In this document: in pieces, positions 40,026 through 52,200 of the stretch
Position numbering within the stretch: the stretch's first letter is position 1
Layout: the number at the start of each line of letters is the position of its first letter
NCBI GenBank assembly: GCA_910591455.2
Contig: OU342817.1
Span: 13,837,915 to 13,901,914 of the forward strand
Source of the DNA: Pholis gunnellus
Taxonomy: Eukaryota > Chordata > Actinopteri > Perciformes > Pholidae
Direction of reading: 5' to 3'
DNA: 64,000 nt
Program-made: the position numbers and the translations under genes
Notes under the pieces: generated by a model
What the model saw: the letters and a program-made list of their open reading frames with translations, nothing else
What the model was told of the DNA's origin: nothing
Databases searched by the model: none

Positions 40026-41540
40026 GCATTATTCCTTATACAAGGAAGTTAAACATTAGAGTTATGAGCGACACTGTCATTACTAAATACGTGTAGCCTG
40101 GTGGGCCAAATATACACAGATCTTAAAATTTGACCTTTATTGCCTCTGGATTCTTTAGATCCATGTGTTTGTCAGACGTTCTTCAATTGAGTCTCAGTCA
40201 GACCAGCTGAATGCTGACACCAGTGTGAAAGTGTGAATATTTCTCCTTTGAATACTGGTTCCCAAACTCTCACGAAAAAAATTCACAACTTCTGTCTTCT
40301 ACAAAGTCAGCACAATTGCATTCTTTCAAATATAACTTTTTAAACTTTGTATCTTTGTGGTGAATTAAAGAAAGGTTGGGCTCCCGAAACATCTGTTCAA
40401 TGAACATAAATGCACCTACTGGTGTTGTTGATGGACAGGTTATTATAGAGGTATGTTGAGGAGTCAAACAATGTTTGTCTGAACTTTTACTACTATATTA
40501 ATGATGTACTGGAATCATCACTGTACCGTATGAAAAAAAACGGTTACATTTTGTTCACACCCTGTCCATTTTCAGTGGATATCCGTTTTAAGTCATTAAG
40601 TAATGACGCTGTAGTGCTCGCAGGGTGGAGTCTTGAAGTGTGAAGGTGACCCACTTCTCCCAGTTTAGCCCGTGTCTGTGTTTCTACCCTCAGGCCATCT
40701 TTGTTTCATTCCAGGCTTTAACCTGCATACCGTCTTCAAGGAGCAAGTGTGTTACAAATGAGGAGATGTGAAGGATTCGTGTGGATATATCTTATCTTGT
40801 TTTACAGTTTATGTTTCACTTTCTTGATGCATTAGTTTCAATATTATAAATCAACCTGTCATAATAGTCAAGGAAAGGAGGTCTGCTTCCTTTGACAAAG
40901 AGCATTAGTTAGAAAGAGAGATTCAGCTTCACACAATCTTTTTTGTTAAAAAAAATCAAGTTGCACCTCAGCTCCAGTCAAGTTGTTCTTTTTAATGAGT
41001 CTGAAAGGTTTTACATGAACACAGAACAATCATCCAGCTAGCTCATAGAGATTCAGCCGGGATCTTACATTGTTGAAGGGGAAACACCACGAAAAGAAGG
41101 GCTCAGCAGTAAAAAACCCTTCTTAGCGAATGTGTAATAAATGCATTGTTGAGTTTCCAATGAATATATTCCATTGTTGTCATATTGATTTCAAATGAGC
41201 TATACTGTCTTGCCAGAGTGTGGATAATGTGGAGACAAAATGCTTGCAGCTCCCCCATCCCCCTCCTTGCTGAGAAAGGGGGGGGGGGGACCCCAGCACC
41301 CGGCATCTGTGTCCACGTATGTGTTCATGCAGACTCCTACGAATGTACATTTGGGATTTGGGTTAAAGCTCAAGCGTATGCATCAGTGTGTGCATTCTCA
41401 CACAAATGTATACGCCCGTACGTGTTCAAAGGGCGAACCCGCCCTCCCAGCGTTCACATCTACTGCAACAGAACATCCCTGCCTAGCTTTGCTATTGGTT
41501 GCTACGGTAACAAAGGCACGGAGTGGAGTGGCTGCAGCAG

Positions 41541-41547
41541 ACAGAGG

Positions 41548-41591
<44 letters not shown>

Positions 41592-41691
41592 CAGAGACAG
41601 AGAGAGAGACGGAGAGAGAGAGCGAGAGAGAGACAGAGACAGAGAGAGAGACGGAGAGAGAGAGGGAGAGAGAGAGACGGAGAGAGAGAGG

Positions 41692-41722
<31 letters not shown>

Positions 41723-41837
41723 GGAGAGACAGAGAGAGACAGAGAGAGAGAGGGGAGAGACAGAGAGAGAGAGACAGAGAGAGCGAGAGAAAGACAGAGA
41801 TTGAGAGAGAAAGACAGAGAGAGAGAGAGGGAGAGAT

Positions 41838-41875
<38 letters not shown>

Positions 41876-41964
41876 GGAGAGACAGAGAGAGAGGGAGAGA
41901 CAGAGAGAGAGAGAGAAAGACAGAGAGACAGAGAGAGAGAGACAGAAGGAGAAAGAGAGAGAGA
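41541..41964 (+). repeat. GA-rich tract, 424 nt, with GACAGA and GACGGA interruptions
   Basis: Nearly pure purine strand built of GAGA with regularly spaced C, giving higher-order units that combine (GA)n with GACAGA or GACGGAGA. The long reading frames across it (RERE-type on one strand, SLSL-type on the other) are translation artefacts of the repeat. Confidence 0.97.
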
Positions 41965-42061
41965 TTTCTGCCTGTAGACCTAATCACAACGACAGATTTA
42001 ACGCAGAAAAATGTCAACACCAACGGACAGAAGTGCTTAAATTTTACTTGTCCAATTTCTA

Positions 42062-42062
<1 letters not shown>

Positions 42063-42113
<51 letters not shown>
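42063..42113 (+). repeat. (CA)n microsatellite
   Basis: About 51 nt of CA with one interruption (CAAACACA), about 100 nt after the GA-rich tract. Confidence 0.95.
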
Positions 42114-42115
<2 letters not shown>

Positions 42116-43734
42116 CAAAGGATTAATTTATTGCTGTACTGTAGTTGGTTGCAGCAAGTCATGACTTGAGCATTTCGACAACAGCGACGTAGGGCTTGGT
42201 TTTAGCTGTGCATCTGTGCCTTCAGATGGGCCGCTGAGGCCTTTTGTATTTATGTCTCAATGTTTCCCTGTGGTCAGTAAATGCTGCTCGGTGCGGATAG
42301 GGATGTTGCGTTTTACTTTTTACTGTATTGATTTTGCTCAGTAGCTTTAATAGTTGAGATGCCTCGTGTAAACATGAGCATGTCCAATATGCGCTAAAGG
42401 CCACTGAGGCATTTTAGGATGGAATCATGGATACATATTGAATGGATATATTTCATATAGTTTATTGACATACTGTGGGGCTGTGTAGAATTTCCCAGCG
42501 TGCTGCTGAACCCCTATCCGACCCCCGTCGGTTCAGCCATGCGGCAGCTGAACAAGAGCACACTGGAGAAAAAAGACTTCATCAAAAGTAGCTCAGTCCC
42601 AGCTGATGAGGACGAAACATATGGACAAACTGATAACAGGCGAAAGCAGGTGATTATGCTTCTTCAGATGACCTGCTGATTAGTTAATGATGTGAGTGTT
42701 AGCAGGTGATTTGCTAATGGGTAATTGCCTGATGAGGGTAGATTGCACTGCGCGGCTGTCGCCGTCATTACATGCGTCCCATGATAACCGTGTCAGTGTC
42801 ACACTATTTAATCCTATCACACCAACAAGATCGGACACAAATACATAACACCCTTTCTTCTCTCCACTCGCCTGTCTCTCTTACCTTGATTTCATGATAC
42901 TCATTCTGTCACCAGCAGTCTGTTTTGTTTTTTTAATAGCTTGATGAGCTGCAAGTCTGTCGCAGGCGGTATCGCTCTTCCTCTTTTTAAGTCTGTTACT
43001 CAAACCACGTCTGTCTTTTATCTTTCATCTGTCTGTTCTGTCTCTCGGCGCAGCGGGGAGAACTCAGAACCCTTGATAACCACTGCGTCAAAGCGCTGCC
43101 CCAAACCTCTTTTTATAGCCCAGAGCATTAAAAATACTGCCTCCGTCATGGCACTGTCCAGCAGCAGAGTTCTAATATGTCGGCCTTGGCCCAGATCTGA
43201 GCGTTTTATCTTAGAGATCGATAGCTTTAATCAATACACATTCTAATGAGGAGGCTACATCAATGATAGGCCGCTGGCTTTTGGTATGTAGCATGTGAAG
43301 GCGGTTCGCAAGTGTGTTTGTGTGTGAGAGAAAAAGGAACAGAGTGAGGAAGGAAAGAGGGATGCCCAGCTTCTCTCTTTTTCTTGCAGGCTTTTAGCAG
43401 AGTCACTGCATGTACTGTATATATAAACACATTTTTGTTAGTTTTTTGTCTCTATGTTCTCACGTTTTCAACACAGGGGAAATATCTGTATATGAATGGA
43501 TAGAGAAGAGTCTTTGTTGTTGATGGGACAGTTTGGTTGTATTTGAACGTAATTGTGTGGGTTGCATGTACATCTTTGTCTTACTACATCCCAGATCATT
43601 TACTCAGTCTATATTTGTTAACATTTCTGCAAATTTGCACCATTAAATGTCTGGTAAATCATTTATTGGCGGGTCCTGTCTGCAATGCATGGATGTATAG
43701 ACAGCTAATAACTGTATTAATTTGATAATGAAGC

Positions 43735-44100
43735 AAACGTATGGGACAGTTAATTGCTTTCTTCTTTGCTATTTATCAACCTAGATTGTTTTGGTGTTAG
43801 TTGCCTAGTTTTGGAGATATCTGAGATGTGCGCCTTTTCTCAATGATAATTGGATGACACTCGGCTTGTGGAGTCAAAAAAAATAATTTAAAAAACTAAA
43901 CAGTATTCTCTCTTTCCAGAAATCATGACTTGGTTGCTCAAAGATAATCCACAGACCTTGTTGTGAGCAGTTCCATGAAACTCTGATACCTCTAGGCAAC
44001 TCACATAAAAAATAATCTAGATTGATGAATAGCACTACAGGCAAGAGGAAAAATATGCATTTTTAATTGGGGTTTCCTGATTGAACTGTCCCTTTAAATG
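43735..44100. repeat. Dispersed fish repeat in sema6b intron 1
   Basis: Starts near GGGACAGTTAATTGC and ends GATTGAACTGTCCCTTTAAA, so the two ends are inverted (GGGACAGTT / AACTGTCCC). Internal blocks CAACCTAGATTGTTTTGGTG and TCATGACTTGGTTGCTCAAA are typical of a widespread teleost repeat by recall. Non-coding, probably a non-autonomous DNA element. Confidence 0.6.
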
Positions 44101-46048
44101 TGATGAATTTGTCCTGAGTTATCAGGAGCCTCTTTTTTTCTACAATATCTAATCAAATGCATGGACGTTTATTATGTGACGGATGGAGATAATGATACTC
44201 TCAGAACCTCACGCTGAATCTAAAAATATGTATACCTCGGCGTGTGTTCAGATTTGACAGCGTTATGACTCTTGAGAAGAGGCACTGGGATTTTATGATG
44301 CAAACCACAAACATATGATGCTGAAGCTCACTGGAACACATGCTTAATTTAATTCCATTCATCCTTTTGGCCCATAAAAGACAACATCATTTTATTTTAG
44401 CTTTAAGCATCATTTCACGAAATGGCCATAATGAAATGGGGCTGACCCCTTACACCTGACTCAATCAGTTCTAGTTCAGGGAATCCCAATGGAGATTAAG
44501 ATGAAACAGGCTTCCCACCCCCCACCCACCTCAGGGCTGTTCCAGTGCTTCTGATGAGGAGAGGGCTCAGACATGTCAAACCTGCAATCTCTGGGCTAGA
44601 ATTTGTATTTGAAGTGGCCCCATGTGTATAGTCTGCAGAGCCACATCGACTCACTGCTGTCGTCAAACAGCTTGTCACTCAAACGCATGCACAGTCTGAG
44701 GTGCTGGCAACACAGGTGAATGTGCTTATTTATAAGTAATTATGCCTATTACATCTGTGCATCTGTGTGCTTCAAATAGCAGTTGTCGTCACCTTAGCAA
44801 CTAGCCCATCACCTACCTCTCTACCTCTTGTTCTGTCTTTGAAAACAGGGTTTTTCTTTTTCTGAAACACACAAGCTGAGCGGTATAAAGGAAGAGAAAT
44901 GAAGGGAGGAGGTGGGGGACGGAGGGAGAGTGATGGCGGATGAAAGGAAATAATCTGGGGTTGGGGGAAACTTGGAACACACGGTATTCAGGTTGAATTT
45001 GCTGACGACATTCATATTGCTCACATCTTTTTCTTCAATTTCAAACCTTTCTTTTCATTTGTGTTTTCATCAAACATTGTCGAGGATTTTAGCGGCACTC
45101 TTAAGAATCCCAAGACAAAACCTTAGCACTCCGCCCTTTCTGTTCTCCTCATTTGTCTTGTCTTTTCTTTCCTTCTCTTTTTATATCCTCTCCTTTTTCA
45201 AAGCATTCTCACATCAAAGACAGTGTAGCTCAGCCACAGGCATTTTTAATAAATGCATAGAAAAGCTTCTAGATGAGTGTGTTTGATGGCGTGGTGGCTA
45301 CAATTTATGACTGGTTGTAACATGTGCAGCAGTGGTATTCCACTGTCTTGGTTTTATAGGTGAATGATAAGTTGATGTGCAGCATGAGGGCTTGTTTTTG
45401 ACAGTTTGACCCCTCTACAATGGTTTCTGGTCAGTTTGGTCTGTTGTCAGTCCACCGCTTCTGTCTCGACTGAAATGTCTCAATATTAGATGGATTGCCA
45501 TTACATCTTCTACAGATATTCATGGTTAGCATGGCTGTAGACTCTTGTTTTGTACATGTGTTTGTGTGTGTGCACGGACCTTGCACAGTGTGACCTTTTG
45601 TGGCCTCTTAACCTTTGAGAGACCAGTTTTTTTCCTCCTCTTTTCCTTGCTTGTGATTTAGAGCATTCTTGACTTTTGACCTTTTGAAAGACATTGTCCA
45701 GCTTCCCCGAGTCACTCCCTTCATCGTTTCTTTTTTTTACTCCCTCTAAGGACCAGCTGTTCTGTTTTGGTCGCAAATTGCCAGTAATATATCCTCCATA
45801 TGTCCGTACAGAAACACAATCAACGAAAGGAACATTATCACCCAAAGTGGCTTTGTAATCCTGTGACTGTTTTGTCTCTCGGTGTGTTATATGACTGTGA
45901 GAATCCCATTCGATTCAAACTCTTTGACAATGGAGTGACAGTTCTGACAATAGAGCCCTATTACACCAGTGAGCAGACAATAGAAACACATCAGGATCCC
46001 TGCTGAAGCCCGGTTGGTGGCTGCAGTCACCCTGCTGCACTTCTGACC

Positions 46049-46050
<2 letters not shown>

Positions 46051-46082
<32 letters not shown>
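46051..46082 (+). repeat. (AC)n microsatellite upstream of the sema6b ATG exon
   Basis: 32 nt of AC repeats, about 115 nt before the acceptor of the first coding exon. Confidence 0.95.
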
Positions 46083-46086
<4 letters not shown>

Positions 46087-46215
46087 AGAGACCTGTTGAT
46101 AATGTCATAATGTCAATAACAATCTCATGCACATGCACACCCGGAGGAACATGTAGCGTACATAACAATGATATTTTTCTCTCTCGTCTCTCTTCAGTGC
46201 ATGTGTGTTGCTGCC

Positions 46216-49200
46216 ATGGCGACCGTGGCTCCGCCCCTCACATTTCTTCTCCTGCTGCTTCAACTGGCGGATGGCTCATTCCCAGAGGAACCCAGTCCTC
46301 TCAGCTACGTCCCTGTAGAGGGTACGTTTCCTTCCTGCTGTGTGTGTGTGTGTGTGTGTGACTTGATGATGAATGGCCTCATGGTGGAGGTGGAAATCGG
46401 GGGTCAAGGGTCTGAGCTTGTGTGTGTGGACCCAGGCATACAGATAGATAAAAAGACTTCACTCGGTCTCTCAATGGCTGTATGGTAGACTGATAAATAT
46501 GAGCGAGAGAGAAAGATGTAAAGACAGAAAGAAAGGGAGCAAGAGAAATGATTGTTATGGATTTTGAGAGGCCCGGGAAGATGAAAAAGCGTGAGACAAT
46601 TGGATTGGAGGGGGTGCTACAGATGACAAGGGAGAAGGCTGAGGGAAGAGAGAACGGGTGGAGACAGGTGGAGATGGATTGCAACGTCCTCCTTTCTCCC
46701 TCCCCTGCAGTCAAGGACAATGAGACGTTCTCCCAATCTGTCTCCTGATGATGAGGGCTCCCTGTGGAGACCGTCGTCCTCCACTTTGAAACTTTCTCAT
46801 ACTCTGATACCGCCACTTTCTCTCTCCGCCTCATCCGTACTCTCCCACTTATCTGAAATGTAGGGAGGAAAGGGAGGTAATTTATTTTTTTATGATAAAA
46901 TTACAGTAATGGTTGCACACAGTTTTTGTCATTATGGAGCTGCATGCGTCAACAAAAGCAAAACAAAACGAGGATAAAAGTGTTTTAGTGTACTTATGCT
47001 GCACCGATCGTCCCTTCACATCTTTGTTTTCCTAAAGAAAGGCATCAAGAATGTGCGAAGATACAATTAAAGTGAAGGTTAGAGAAGTCTTTAGGGTAAA
47101 TGTAGATTGACTCGCTCTGTTTTCAACTATCAAAAGTATCCTTGAGCAATGCACTTCATTTCTAGATTCTTTTTAGCGAGCGTTTCACTCTATTCCACTG
47201 TGTGTGTCCATGTCAGTCGTGCGGAGGTATCCAGTGTTCTTGGGCAGAGCTCATCGTTCGGCTCAGAGGCAGGATCTGCACATCCAGACGGTCCTCCAAG
47301 TCAACCGCACGCTCTACATAGGAGCCAGGTAACCAACGGCAACCACCTCCAACTGTGTGTTACTGACGTGTTCGCATTAATATCCGTTTGCTCTTCATTT
47401 GATGCCTCGGCTTCCATCTGCTGTCACTCTGCAGAGGACATTTTCAGTTTGTTGTAGCGAGTAAGCAATCAATCTTGTGGTGAAATGTCAAGTGAAAGCT
47501 GTTTGTTCACATTACTCTAATACATGATATACGGAAAAATAGTGAACTGTAGGAGCAAAAAATCTAATTTAGCCAATGAAAAACACAAATACATTGTATA
47601 GTCAACCTAATTTGCATGGAACACAATTCAAACTTAGTTTTAATTCCACTGTTTTAGGGGGTTTGAACAGATTGGTGTCATCAAAAACACAAACAGGTGG
47701 CAGTCTAACAGAAATGGTGATGACATTTCTTCTAAGGCAACAACAACAGCAGAACTTTCATTCAACTATAAACGAGTCAGGCCGCTGTTATGAGCAGCAC
47801 ATTCACATAGACTCATTTTCTGCCAAATGAATACTAACATATGAGCTGCTGTCACTCTGTTAGGCCTCACGTACTAATGGGGAAAATTACATCTGCTGTT
47901 AGATAGAATCAGAGATGTTTGAGTCTGACATGAATTAAAGAAATAAAACAAATACTAAGCCATGTTGAAAACTGGTTTAAAAAGGCCCTTATGAAACAAT
48001 GCTGAAAAAACTGTCTAATTGCTGACCCCTTGCCTCAGCATTGTTTACATTGTATATCAGACACCTATAGTATTACATTGGCACTGATTTGTTGTGTGTT
48101 TTGTAGAGATGACTTGTACAGAGTGGAGCTGGATAACATGGCAGGTGATGAGATGTTCTACAGCAAGGTAAGACTCATTTTCTTTCACACATGCAAAATC
48201 AAACGGGCACTAACAACCGATAATGTACGCAGACACACGTAACAAAGTTATTCAGTGTTTTCTTCCTTTGGCAGAAACGAACATGGGAATCCAATAAGAA
48301 CGACATTCGAGTGTGCCGGATGAAGGGCAAACATGAGGTACGGTGCTTGTACACAGCATCCTGAGATCCACTCTTACATGCATCAGCACCATCTATACTC
48401 TATCACACGCATGGACAGACACTACAGCAGTTAGAGAAACCTTATTTCCTTCGGGCACACCGGCATACGGTATTTACACAAAATGACGTTAGCTCAGTGA
48501 AACGTTGCCAAGGCCGAAAGATATCCATGAAGCTTGAAAGCCATTGTCTTGCACACCTGCATTGTGCCAATCTTCTTCATATATCTCATCCATAGCCTGT
48601 GGGGAAGTGGGGCAATTATGTGTGGATATGAAGTGATAGATGACAATGTTGTGAGATATTAAAGGTATGTGATCAAATCTACAAAAGAGAAAGATTTGAT
48701 GGGATGGTAGCTTGCTCGACAGGGTGTGACCTAAAATATAAGCTTTATTGTATGAATGTAGCATTGCCATCCGCAAAATCCAATCTGGGCGGATCTCATG
48801 GAAAAGAGGCGAGAGGAGGCATTATAGAGCAAACTGAGCAGAGAGAGTGACACAGCCTCAGGGAGGGAACAGTAATTGAAATCAGTTGAGGAAGAGGAAG
48901 GGGTGGGATGTGTGTAGGTGGAGGAAGAGTGGGGGAGAAACACATAAGGAGGCTAGGGCAGCCACCGGGTACAAGAAAGAGCCAGAGAGACAACAAAAGG
49001 AAAAAGATTTGTTGCTTCGGAGAACACAGATGAAAGAAGAAAATATGTATGAGCTAAAACAAGCTGTGATAAAAGACAGGAGGAGAAAGACTTGCCCAAG
49101 GTGGAGAGAGCATAAGAGGAAGAAGACAGAAGGTTGAAGCTTAAGCCCACTAACTCACATGAAGAGATCAAATTATAAGGCGCAGGGTAAATGATGCAGC

Positions 49201-52200
49201 TGTGAATCATCTGACATATAGAACAGACATAATGCTTTTCGGTCTTATAGCATCTATTAGGTAAGTGTGCATATGAAGTCATGACATTTTTCACAGCAGA
49301 CACTTAGAAATGTGTTTGCCGTAGTGCGGAAAGCAAAGGTGGAACCACTAACATTAACGATGGCAGCAATACTTGGGAACTGAACTGAAACACCCGTGTG
49401 GAATGCATCCATTACTCACCATTACTAACACTTTGTAAAGGGAATAGTTTTGGAAAAATTCACTCATGTGCTTTCTTGCCGAGAGATAGATGAGAAGATT
49501 GATACCGCTCTCTGGGTCATGTCTGTACTGTAACGGTGTAGCAAGAGCCAGAAGCTGGTTGGTTCAGCGTACCTTATTAAAAAATGGAAACAGGTATATT
49601 TGCACTTTATTTTATTATTTGTCAAATGCCAACCAAAAAGTGCTGGCATTGAGTTAAACATGCTCATAAACGTATTGTATTCCTCTGTGTTTGAACTGGA
49701 GAGGCCAATTGTTGTTAGTTGGTGTTATTTTAGTTGAAACGAGACTGAGCTAGCGAAACAGTTATTTCAAATGTGGAATTTTCCTCCTAAAAATATACTG
49801 TCAATAATGTTCTTTTGTGATACTATGAGAGTGATTTTTGCAGACATTTTCCACAGTGGGAATAATCTCTATAGAAGCAACGGGACACGATTTTGGTAAC
49901 TGAAGTGCTCTGGTTTCCATTTGAAGCCTTGACCAATCATGTTTGAGCAGGCTTTGATTGAATGCAGTTAAACAGGCTGTGTGGAGAGAAAAAGAGGCCG
50001 AAATGAAATCTCTTAATCCACCGGCTATCGTCTGACGATGATCTAGCTTTTTAATGTTTTAAAAAACAGCTTGTAAACTGGTTACTTGTGAAAAAAAGTC
50101 TGTCGCACACGTCGTCTCTCAACTCCAACTCCAGTCTCGCATCTCAAGTTGCTAATCGGACTTTAAACAATGAGCAATTATCGAAAAGTGAAGTCTTGAC
50201 CCGGATATACGCTGGTTACAACGGAACCACAGCAATGTCCAAATCAAGCCGCTTGGCCCCAGAGGCCGATATGAGACCGATGTGGGTCCCGAGATTGTGG
50301 CAGGAAAAGCACAGGTGTTGCTGCCAGCGGCTGGTTAGCTTAGCTTAGCACACAGGCTGGTAACAGGGGAAAACGGCTCACGTTTAGCCTGGCTCTTTTC
50401 AAAGCTATCAAAATCTGCCACTTAGCACCTGTAATGCTCACTGATTAACACTTTGTATGTCATTTGTTTAATTCATACAGCGGAGACTCCAGGAGGCATA
50501 ACCAGCATTGATACGATAATGTGTTCATTAGTGCATTTTATGAGCGCTGGTATGCAGAGCGAGGCTGCTTTTATGCAAAACTACTTTCTGCCTCACTCTC
50601 AGTAGTTAGCTACCAAATATCCTCCTCTAAAATATAGCTCTGTCACACAACTGTAAGCTGGTAACACTTGCTAGCATCATTAAATACCAATTTAGCTACT
50701 GATGAACAGGTTTATTCAAGTTCCATCGATTATCTTTTCATCAGACACATGTGGTCGTATCACACAGGAACCGAGGAGCTGACCAGTGTCATCAAGTTTC
50801 AGATTCAGTAGCAGCAGCTCAATCAGCAACCTCCACTTTGAAGACAGCTTTCAAAGTCTCTATCCTTTTGTTCCTCCAGATGGAGTGTGGTTATGGGTGT
50901 TAAGGATAGTTTTATGCCGCACTTTTCCTACTTCACAGTTGCAGCCTTCTTGCTCTGACTGGTAGTTTTGCGTTTAGCTTTGGTTCAAAACGGTTGCCCT
51001 GCACCTTGTGATTTTCTTCTCCTCTTTAATCCTTTCCTTTGTGCTTTTCTCTGTAGGGAGAGTGCCGTAATTTCATCAAGGTTTTGCTCAGCCAGCATGG
51101 TGGCCTGTTTGTATGTGGAACAAACGCCTTCAACCCGCTGTGTGCCAACTACACTGTTAGTAACCATCTATCTGTCAGCTGGCCGCTCTCTGTGTGCTTG
51201 CCAGTTTGGTCATCTATACATATATTTTTTTCTTTTTGCAGAAAGACACTCTAGAAATGGTGGGAGAGCCTGTCAGTGGGATGGCACGGTGCCCATATGA
51301 TCCCCGACATGCCAATGTGGCTCTATTTGCAGGTATACTATCTTCAGTTTGCACAGTGAAGGATGAAGAATTCAGGGTTTCTAGCAGACATCAGACTCAG
51401 TTTTAAGCTCCAGACATTGAAACGTCTGTGCCCTTGTGTTTACCTTTACAAATGATTTATAGTCAGACCTCTCGCTGCATTGCTTGTTTGGTTTTAATCT
51501 TCCTGACCTTGTGCTATCTCTCCAATCTGTATGTTCCCCTTCTTCTTCTTAATCTCCTCCTTTCCTCCCTCTGTGGTTCTCTCTCGCTCTCAGATGGAAG
51601 TCTCTTCACTGGTACCGTGACGGACTTCCTGGCCATCGACGCGGTGATCTATCGTAGTCTCGGCAACAGCCCCGCCCTCCGCACAGTCAAACACGACTCC
51701 AAATGGTTCAGAGGTACTTTTAGAAACAGTCACATTAAATGACTCTCCTGCGTCAGACACCTTCAATTGATATTCTAGAAACAGATATATAGTTATAGAT
51801 ATAGATATAGATAATAGTTTACTAAAAACTGAAATTGGTTCGGCCGTCTTTTCATGGAGCTAAATAAAAAGCTACATTCAATGAAACCAAACATGATAAT
51901 AGGTTGATTTTAAGTGAAAACACGCTCAGACAGAGTGATGTATTTAGGTTAGTTTGACTCTACAGATTCACGGTTTTAACAAGCCGTATAGATTGAACGG
52001 TTGAGTTTGTTTTTCATGGAGAGAAAAACAAGCCAGGGCAGGTCAAAGCTGGAACAGTGCTGGATGAATAAATGATAAATAATGTGTATCGTCTTGTCCA
52101 AGATGATAAATTAAACAGGACATGAATATTTGATGAGCGAGGCCCGTGGACAGCAGCGGCCCATGTAGATTTGATTGTTATTACAGCTCCGTGTCACGGA

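Larger units (their letters stand above)
34213..46197 (+). other. sema6b: sema6b intron 1 (about 12 kb)
   Basis: No supported coding exon apart from a weak candidate at 42488-42649. It holds TG blocks (35858-35888, 38888-38960, 39625-39660), a 424-nt GA-rich tract (41541-41964), a CA block (42063-42113) and dispersed repeats (39952, 43735). ATTA/TAAT-rich unique stretches near 35520-35720 and 42660-42830 could be regulatory, which is inference. Confidence 0.6.

Noticed and set aside
41541..41964. Regularly interrupted repeat considered as a CRISPR-like or satellite array
   Set aside because: No unique spacers; interruptions are one base changes in a GA repeat, and the DNA is vertebrate.
41185..42126. 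313-codon plus-strand frame (and 203-codon minus-strand frame) rich in Arg-Glu or Ser-Leu dipeptides
   Set aside because: Created by the GA-rich simple repeat; any frame across it is open. No splice or domain evidence.
46707..46748. Possible sema6b second exon after a CTGCAG acceptor near 46709
   Set aside because: The frame reaches a stop within 13 codons in the needed phase, while 47217-47328 continues the protein (YPVFLGR... VNRTLYIGAR) in phase.
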